Source of the DNA: Rhodocollybia butyracea
Lineage: Eukaryota; Basidiomycota; Agaricomycetes; Agaricales; Omphalotaceae
NCBI GenBank assembly: GCA_015501585.1
Contig: JADNRY010000106.1
Coordinates: 1 to 64,000 of the forward strand
DNA: 64,000 bases
Reading direction: 5' to 3'
Made by a program: the position numbers and the translations under genes. The notes beneath the pieces are model-generated. The model was not told the origin of the DNA. It made no database searches and saw only the letters and a list, made by a program, of their open reading frames with translations. Of the stretch, positions 56,701 through 64,000 are shown one piece after another. Positions within the stretch are counted from its first letter, which is position 1, and each line of letters begins with the position of its first letter.

Positions 56701-57499
56701 GCGGCAACATATGGTCTCTACTTCTTCGCGAGCATACTTTTTGTGAGCATTAGCTGTTACTGTACACAATTTGCAAGCTGATACTTTTGTCTTTCAACAG
56801 TTCGAGCCGTGGCATATGATTACCTCCTTTGTCCAATACTTGCTCATGGCTCCCTCTTACATTGCCGTGCTCAATGTCTACGCCTTTTCCAACGTCCATG
56901 ATATCTCATGGGGTACGAAGGGTGACAACAAGGTGTCCACAGACCTTGGTGTCGTTGAAGTGAAGAAGGACGGTAAAGGTGGTAAAGACATGGTCGAAGT
57001 GAGTGTGCCCACAGAAGAGAAGGATATCAACGCTGCATATGAGGACGCGTAAGTGAAGTTTTCCTCAATTTCAACGAATTGTACTCAATTTCCGCCAAGA
57101 CTACATGTCCTTCGTACCAAGGCTCCCAAAGCTGAAGAGAAGATCGACGAAGCCACCAAGCAAGAGGATTACTACAGAACTTTCAGGACGAATGTTTTGT
57201 TGGCTTGGACTCTCAGCAATGTATGTTTCTCTCACTCGGTCATCATTTCAAACCTCATGATATGTTTATAGGGCCTGCTGGCTGCCATTATCACGGAGGC
57301 CAACGCTAATGCAGCCACTGCCGGTGCAAATAAGTCTGTGACAGGCTATCTGACTTTCTTGTTGTTCTCGGTCGCTGGTTTAGCATGTCAGTTTTTCTCG
57401 ACTGAACCATAGATTAGTGCTGATATGTTGTTGTTTTCAGTTGTCCGCTTTGTGGGATCAACGACCTACATGGTTGTGAGATTGTTCGCTGGAGAGTAG
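53734..57499 (+). CDS. Chitin synthase (class I-III group)
   Basis: Makes chitin from UDP-N-acetylglucosamine at the plasma membrane. ATG at 53734 (MSRYPE) leads to a Pro/Tyr/His-rich N-terminus ([19 protein letters not shown]). The chitin synthase N-domain follows ([19 protein letters not shown]). The catalytic domain includes [104 protein letters not shown] (catalytic EDR) and [14 protein letters not shown] (QRRRW). Multiple membrane segments follow, ending VVRLFAGE at 57499. More than a dozen short introns are all in frame; about 900 residues. No myosin motor domain, so not class V/VII. The exact class needs a tree. Confidence 0.93.
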
Positions 57500-57780
57500 A
57501 CTGGCTCACTGGTGCAGCGCATGGTGGCTCATTGGACTCGAACATTCCCTCTTCTCCAGTGGTTATATAAACTTTATTCTCTCTGTCCCTGTCTTGCTTT
57601 CTTTAATTATAATCATATTTGTATGTACGTATCTTAACGATACCTTACTGTCTGTGATGATAAACAAAGTGGAATGTACGCCTCAATTTCAAAGCATACT
57701 TGTACGTCTCGGATTCCAATAAGCTAGAATGATAAATATGGTAGGATACGCTCTATGTACTGTCTATATACAACACGCCC

Positions 57781-60685
57781 TCAAAGTTTTGCTTTAGGTG
57801 ATCGTTGCTTATTCCACGCCTCAGCCGCAACCTTTCGAAGCTCTGTCTTGATGATCTTGCCAGAAGGTGTGTGGACTAAATTCTCTTTAGATGATCAACT
57901 CGAGTTGGAGGTTTGAAAAACGCACCGAAATCCTCGTCTCTCACCAAAATCATTACAGGAACCGCAAACTTGGGCAAGCTGGGTAACATTTGTTAGAGAT
58001 GATAGCGAACGCAAGAGAAATCGCTTACCGTTTCCTGGCCAGTTCCAGTAAAGCGTCCGAAGACACTTTGCCTCGGAAGGCCGGCTTCACAGTAACAATT
58101 GCCGTAACGAGCTCTCCAAGCTTCTCATCTGGCACGCCTACGGCCGCTGCTTCTAAAACTCCTTCATTCTCGTAGAAAACATTTTCGACGGCAACAGAAT
58201 CCTGTTACTGGGGTCAGGAAATAGAATTGTCTAGTTCTGTGAATGGACTGACCACATTCTCTCCCCCTGTAATCCACAAGGTCAATCACAATGACTTTCA
58301 GACAACGAGATTCACAAACCACGAATGATAATGTCTTTGAGTCTGTCTTTGACATACAGGAAACCCTCATTATCAAGGTACCCCACATCACCTACACACA
58401 TTGTCAGCTATATCTTTGCCTGCTTATATGTGAGTACTCACCTGTCTTGAGCCAGCCATCGTGCGTGAGAGCCTAGAAAATATTTAAATGTTGTGACTGT
58501 GCTGGTCAAAATCAAAGCATACCTGGCTGGTTGCAACTGATGTCTGCGTTAGTACGAACAAGAACAGATGCTCAAATCTGACGTACCTGGATCGTCCCAG
58601 TATCCTTTCATAACTATAATACGCAAGCTTTGGGGCTGCAGCCGAACAGATAACATTACCACTCACTATTAGGTCCTCGTAGCCAAATTTCGCCAGCTGT
58701 TCCGGTGGGACAGGCCTTGTCGTCCGTCACAATCATGATGTCGCTGACCGGTAGGGCACGACCGCTAGGACCAACATTAGTGAAGTTCGAATTCCAGAGT
58801 GAAAAATGGGTACCAGCTATCAAGTCGTGCTTCGTAATCTTCCCCACCTGCGACGGAATGTCAACTCAGGATATAATCACTCCAGAGGGGACATACCGAA
58901 ACCAACAGTTGTTGCATTGCTCTCTGTCAAACCATAGGCCTGGGTACTGAAAATTGTTCAGATAGAAAATAATAAAGGATGGGATGTAGCGGCCTCACAT
59001 GGTTGCCGTAGGGAACGCCTTTTTGGCTCGCGTTGCCAGAGCTGCGGAAACAGCAGAGCCCCCATACATGATTCCTTGAATAGGTGCGCCCGATGCTGTT
59101 GGGCTATCTGCTAGATCCGCAATAGCAGAAGGGACACTGTAAGCACATGCTCAGCCTAACGCTCAATGTATGAAAGTTGAAAGACTCTGTTCACCCTCCG
59201 GTTAATCCAATGTTTTCCTCCCGGACCAATCTTCAATATTAAACTTGTTAATGTTTGAAAAGGTTGGAATACAAGAAATGTTACCTAGATGCTATAGCGG
59301 GTGATGGTGAGAAAGCGGTCAATGATGGCACCAGGATGACACTTTACCTTCATCAACGTTCCACTTGCGCATCAGCACCAATTTGAATCCCATGATAGCT
59401 CCGCCCAACTGTAAAGCGTAAGTTTCGAAACTTACATAATTGTACTGTGTCAACTTACTATAAACGAGATACCAGTGACATGGAAGAGAGGAGTCGGTAA
59501 CAAGATGCCCGGCTGTGGGCCCGGAGGAGGACCCGCATTTGCAAGACTATCACCTCGACGCAACACAGCTCTACTGCGTCCAACGAGAGCCTGGTCAATA
59601 ATTAGTATCCTGTCTAGGAAAGGACGAATTGATTAGAATTCACGTTCGGCAAGGTGGATAGAAAGGCTCGTTGTGTGCTAAGAACACCCTCTGTAGACGA
59701 GTGATCAGAGAAAGCGACGGAGAAAGAGCATTACAAAAGGCATACTAGGTAACCCGCTAGTTCCAGAGGTAAAAACGATCGTAGCGTTATCTTCGGGGGT
59801 TACCTTGGGATCTTCTTTCAGTATCTTGGTACAATCACCCGTATAGTTTTTCAAAACTGAACCCCAGTTGTCCATCCCAGGCCACGATCCTTGGGGACTT
59901 TCCAAGACAGCAACACCATTGGATTTGAGCTCAGGGACAAACGAAACAACGATGTCAGCCCGCTCAGGGTCTACAATGATCAATGTGCATTGAGTTTTAA
60001 TCAGACAGTGCTTGAGCGGTTCCGCGGGTAGCCAACTGAGGCTCATTCAGTGTTCGGGAACGCCACGGAAGAGATCATGACATACGCATTGACCAAGACA
60101 GACACAGCACCAATGAGGTCTAGAGGTCGAGTGGTTAACATGCGAAGAAAGGGTAAAGGGTAATAACTCACGACAGGCCCAAAAAGTTATGAGGAAATCC
60201 GGGTAGTTGCGGGAGCAGATGGCGACTCGGTCACCTAGTATACGCACCAGTTGGATTGAACGAGAGAAGGAGGCAATTGTTCGGATACGTACCTTTCTTG
60301 ACACCATAGATATCACGAAAAACGCTCGCAGCCTTCGCAACTCGTTCATTTGCTTCACCAAAAGTAAAGCGTTGGTTCTCGAACACCACATATGTTTTGT
60401 CGCGGTGAAGCTGCACGGCGCCCAGCCAGAACATCCGGATAGAGGGCGGGAGATTCTTGTAAACGCGTTGTACAAGACCATTAATCACCTTCGTCGATGG
60501 GCTAAGACTATTAGAGTTTTACATCGAAGGAATGAAAGCCTACGCGTGTCTCAATCTCATGCAGATTCCCCGGTGCACATAGTAATTCTTCCACTAGGAC
60601 AACCATCAAAAACCTAAGAATTGCAGATAGCACCAGCCATACCTTGCGCAAAATCGCGTTTGGGCTGCCAGTGAGACACAGACAT
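57781..60685 (-). CDS. AMP-forming acyl/aryl-CoA ligase (4CL/long-chain type)
   Basis: ANL-superfamily enzyme: activates a carboxylic acid with ATP, then transfers it to CoA. ATG at 60685 (MSVSHWQPKRDFAQ) joins to VEELLCAPGNLHEIETR and VINGLVQRVYKNLPPSIRMF. Motifs in order are VVFENQRFTFGEANER, DRVAICSRNYPDFLITFWAC, NATIVFTSGTSGLPKGVLST (P-loop, split by an intron), [80 protein letters not shown] and HTPSGKIIKTELRK (catalytic lysine). It ends SPKAKL at 57781, without a clear peroxisomal signal. About 560 residues. More than ten introns are all in frame. The substrate (fatty, coumaric or other acid) cannot be read from sequence. Confidence 0.88.
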
Positions 60686-61179
60686 GGAGTAAGCGTAGTA
60701 GGTTTAAGGTAGTGTAACGGGGGTGAAAGTTGTGAATGAACGAGTATAAAACTAGAGAGCAAAGCGACTTTCGATTACTCTGGGTCGACGTCCATTCATT
60801 GCGTCTCTGGTCCGTTTTGGTATGATATAGATGATTACGGATCTGATTACGGAACCGGATAGACAGGGGCAGATTAGATATAATATTGGATCTACATTCT
60901 CCCCACCACAGGTACGTTTCTCCGAAGTGGCTTCGGAAGAATTCACTTTTACTTCCGACCCACAGGCAGGTTAACGTGTAATAGTACGGATAATCCTGCT
61001 ATCCAATATCCGTCAAAGTCAAAGCATAACCACCCTGGGCCCTTCGCAGTACCAAATCAGAAACCTTTGGTTCAGTCTGACAGCTAAGTAACACTCAATC
61101 TAACATGGAGATCGCTTATCTTGAATATGCAAGGACAAGTGAGCCGAGAAGTCACTGGCTTGTTTTCGAAATTATCTGC
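60686..61179. other. Intergenic region
   Basis: Contains the promoter side of the CoA ligase. TCCGAAG-TGG-CTTCGGA (60921-60937) is a 7-bp inverted repeat. Direct GATTACGGA words occur near 60832-60852. Confidence 0.4.
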
Positions 61180-62631
61180 TCAACCTTTCGTTGGGTCGCC
61201 GGCGAATGCCAGACGTCGGGCTACTGCACTAGTAAAACGAGTATATGAACGCTTGCTGGGCACACCCGGAGCGTCCCCAGCCAAATCGTCGCTAGTGACG
61301 GATGATGCTCCGCTGCAGGAACCTTGCTTTTCTTCCAGCATCTGTTTCACATGTCCCAGCACAAGCTGCTCCACTGCTATCAGAACATCTTCATTGAGAG
61401 AGGTAGGAGGGCACCACACATGGTAACGCGAGTGGTTTCCAGGCAAATGAAGTTTGACTGCCTTCCTAGTCTCTAGGACTGTTACTAGATGCCGGCAGAC
61501 AGGACAGCACTTCTTCGCTACTCCAATGACATGTTCCTGCAAGAAGTAATCAGCGGAACAACCAGCGAGGTTGCATGCAGAGCATACCGTGCCCTTGGGT
61601 ATGGACCGAAAATCAAATTCTTCTTGATTCTTCGGTGCAGTTGGATACACAAGAGATGCGAGAAGTCCAGCTTCGCAGTGCACATGACCAGTGCTTCTGG
61701 CGATTGTGTCCCTCACATTCTGTATGTCGTCCTGGTGTTCTTCAAGACCCCAAAAGCTGATAGCACTGTCTAGGCTGGGTTCAACAGGCCGATCTTCAGG
61801 AAGATCTATAATGTGTACATCCAATGTCATTCCTTCAGATCGAAGTATCGATGAGATACCAGCTTATCAACAGTTGTGATCCATGCGCAAATCCCATCGA
61901 TTGCACGGAAAAAAAGTGAACATTCAGGGAGCGGCGGGTTGCTATCTTTATCAACTGTAAGAACAAGAGTATGCTGAGGTCACAAAACTAACCAGACATC
62001 GGTGTCATCAGAACATCTTCCAGTTGCTCATCATCATATTCACCTCCAGGTTTCATCTTCACTGAAACACAAGGTATCAGTACATGGGCAAAAACATACT
62101 TTGACTAGACACGTACATCGGAGATTTCCTAGATAATCGTCAAAGCGATTGATAGTCCACAGCTGGGAGGGGACATGGTGAATACATTGGCGAAGAACGT
62201 GTAGGTCAATTAACAACTGTTCTGGGTTCTGCTTATCTAAGCTTTCCCCAACAAGACGGAGAACTTCAAGGATCAGGTGGATCCATTGTAGGAACGACGA
62301 TGAGTCCAGCAGGAATCTGATGTGATCTGCGTTTACAACTATTGAAGGTATAGTCGTTCGTTTTTGAATGAAATTGGAAAAAAAAGCTATCCCACGGTAA
62401 GATACGTGTTTCGAATGTGAATGTTGGAAGGGCGGTTGGCAATGATTCAGCCCAGAAGAGGAAGTCTTGAGTATTTTGTAGATAAACCTTTTGGACCTCT
62501 TTGAAACGAAAATGTATTTTTGGCATGCAGTTTGTCGGGAAAAAATGGAAAGCGTTGGTTTTGATATCGTTGTTGTGAAGGTTGAGGGGGTCCTTGGTAA
62601 GTTCAAGCGCCGTATGACGCAAAACACACAT
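61180..62631 (-). pseudogene. OTT_1508-type deaminase-like gene, frame-damaged
   Basis: The family has a cytidine-deaminase-like fold (HxE plus CxxC zinc site) and is expanded in fungi; substrates are unproven. Downstream parts are clear: IHLILEVLRLVGESLDKQNP, RLKMKPGGEYDDEQLEDVLM, SLFFRAIDGICAWITTVDKL, TLDVHIIDLPEDRP, GHVHCEAGLLASL (HxE), IGVAKKCCPVCRHL (CxxC), NHSRYHVWCPP and a stop at 61180. Frames change near 61860, where one base is missing, and probably at the A8 (plus-strand) run at 62378-62385. The introns between those points are normal. The start near 62631 is uncertain. Either a recent pseudogene or a misassembled active gene; HxE and CxxC are both present. Confidence 0.6.
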
Positions 62632-62645
62632 GGCTTGACGGACAT

Positions 62646-63560
62646 ATGAGTGAATTGGAATTGGAATTGATTACACGGCCCATTCAGCCTCAGCTGAAAG
62701 CAGTCCCCCGAAGGGAACTAGCCGGTCCCTACACCAGCACAGGCAGCGAGCTCGACTCTCATGGAGAAGGTAGACTGCGAGGCCGATGCAGGGATGTTAG
62801 CAAGGCCAGGTACATAAGTACAAGGCTAGCTGTTACGATTACCTATCTACAGCTCAATGGAGCACATTCTGCCCTAATGAAAAAGAGGGAGGGAGCTAGG
62901 GCAAAACCAGGTCCCCAGGCAGGTGTAACCGCACTGTGGCCTTAATGGCTCCTGGGCGGCTTCCTGTGCTATCCCTATTTGCACAAGTTACCAAATCCCA
63001 CGCAACCAGTGGCGAAACCGGCGCACCAGCACCCTAGGGTTTTATGTGAACGTAAGGAGCATTCATACACTATCAGAATCCCCCCAACCTCTTTGTAAAC
63101 AAACTGTACCCTTGTCACTCCAGTCGAAGGACAAATCGGTTATGAGCAAGCGAGGAGTGTCCCCATTAATGAGCTAAACAGGGGGTGAAGGTCTGTTATA
63201 GGGAATGCCTATAAAATATGGCAGTCCGTGCAAAGAGTTGTAAATTCTGCCAACTCGAAATAATTCCAAGAGAGTGAGTGGCTCAAGAGAGGAGAGCTTT
63301 GGGAGGGAGGAGCAGGCCACCAGGAGCCACAGCAGATGATTGAAGGGTGGGAGATCAAAATGACCCAAGGACAAGCCAGCCTCTGTTCAGTTTTAACACT
63401 CACTTTCAATCTGATAATTTCAGATGGTAGGGCTGATGTATCAGAGAACTGGGAGTGCCAACAGTAATGGGAGGGATACAGAGGCTGTAGCCAGGTAGAA
63501 GGGCGTAAATCTCAAACCTGGAGTATCACAGGTCCATGGGATGAAGAATCCGTAATATCG
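62646..63560. other. Gene-free stretch between deaminase relic and copia element
   Basis: No supported gene. The plus frame 62646-62945 and minus frames 63174-63409 show no motif. Confidence 0.35.
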
Positions 63561-63568
63561 GAGGCGGC

Positions 63569-63824
63569 ATGTCGTATGTAACGCTTTGGCATCACCATAT
63601 GCAACTCCGGAGGTTCAACCACGGACTTACAAACACATATACGGACTTACTAATAGTGTATATATTTATTAGTGATCATTAGATAGTACTTACTACGCAT
63701 ACACGGACATGTAGATACTCCGGCACACTTATACTACAGTACTTAGAGTATATAAGCTGTATCGAGCTCTCTCCAATATATTCATCTTACATTCTTACAC
63801 TCTCTTAAAGTCATCTACCACAAC
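63569..63824 (+). repeat. 5' LTR of a Ty1/copia element (left boundary approximate)
   Basis: AGTATATAAGC near 63748 gives a TATA box. The LTR appears to end at ACCACAACA (63824), followed by a leader beginning GGTTATGGGCCCC, a typical primer-binding/leader context. The left end is guessed from TGTCGTATG at 63571; the 3' LTR is outside the window, so no comparison is possible. Confidence 0.4.
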
Positions 63825-63936
63825 AGGTTATGGGCCCCGGCCTTTACTGAAATTGCTCGTTGTTCACTATCTGCATCACTCTTCGACAAATCACTAAACT
63901 TGTACTCTTCCCCATTTGCACCCATCACATTTCATT

Positions 63937-64000
63937 ATGTCAACGGAATCCACTTCCACTTCCACTTATCGGATCGACCCCCTTCACGGCGCCACTAATT
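63937..64000 (+). CDS. Start of a Ty1/copia gag polyprotein (runs off the window)
   Basis: ATG at 63937 reads MSTESTSTSTYRIDPLHGA. The Y-x-I-x-P-L-x-G motif is the usual N-terminus of basidiomycete copia Gag, normally followed by N-Y-x-x-W. It lies about 110 bp after the inferred LTR end, as expected. Only 21 residues are visible, so coding capacity beyond the window is unknown. Confidence 0.6.
   Translation, partial: MSTESTSTSTYRIDPLHGATN

Noticed and set aside
53734..57499. Frameshift in chitin synthase around 55140-55280
   Set aside because: An intron after TAC ACT ACA CAC A joins to a frame with the expected [14 protein letters not shown] motif, so the gene is intact.

Overview
The window is nuclear DNA of a filamentous basidiomycete, almost certainly a mushroom-forming Agaricomycete. 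The evidence is dense GT-AG introns of about 50 nt, a KDZ transposase next to a TET/JBP-type dioxygenase, several dispersed gene families typical of Agaricomycetes, a DUF6534 membrane protein and a basidiomycete-type G1 cyclin. The species cannot be named from the sequence.

The window splits into two compartments. From 1 to about 37 kb lies a repeat-rich accessory region. In order it holds: a KDZ transposase relic head-to-head with a decayed TET/JBP dioxygenase (205-3208); a gene with an RNase H1 N-terminal-like domain (4603-5458); a decayed dispersed gene with a coding minisatellite, split by a 1,059-bp solo LTR (6161-10203); a satellite array of about 28 x 103 bp followed by about 4 x 147 bp (10468-13976); a SAP-domain dispersed gene (15176-16932); foldback elements; a 2.64-kb element with 100-bp terminal inverted repeats (20961-23600); an intact Crypton-like tyrosine recombinase (24669-26483); a second SAP-family gene (27339-28828); a GCGAG-rich repeat element; a broken second tyrosine recombinase (30720-31656); and a decayed fragment of the RNA polymerase II RPB1 C-terminal domain (about 34190-34860).

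From about 37.8 to 60.7 kb lies gene-dense, intact housekeeping DNA: a hypothetical gene, a short G1-type cyclin, a DUF6534 membrane protein, ATP synthase subunit d, glutamate decarboxylase, a bestrophin-like channel with a 6-nt micro-exon, the complex I 24-kDa subunit divergent from TAF10, a chitin synthase and an AMP-forming CoA ligase. These are ordinary neighbours, not one pathway, although ATP synthase d and the complex I subunit both serve mitochondrial respiration. After this come a damaged OTT_1508-type deaminase-like gene (61180-62631) and, at the right edge, the LTR, leader and gag start of a Ty1/copia element.

The most striking unexplained signal is inside the solo LTR. Downstream of its TATA box are nine hairpins that share a near-invariant 12-nt loop while their stems differ in sequence but stay complementary. 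Upstream of the TATA box is a ladder of TGACTCA sites spaced about 34 bp apart. Frame-breaking lesions, mostly one-base homopolymer indels and CpG-to-TpG nonsense changes, were found only in mobile or dispersed genes. The housekeeping genes splice into intact frames, so the lesions look like real decay rather than assembly error.
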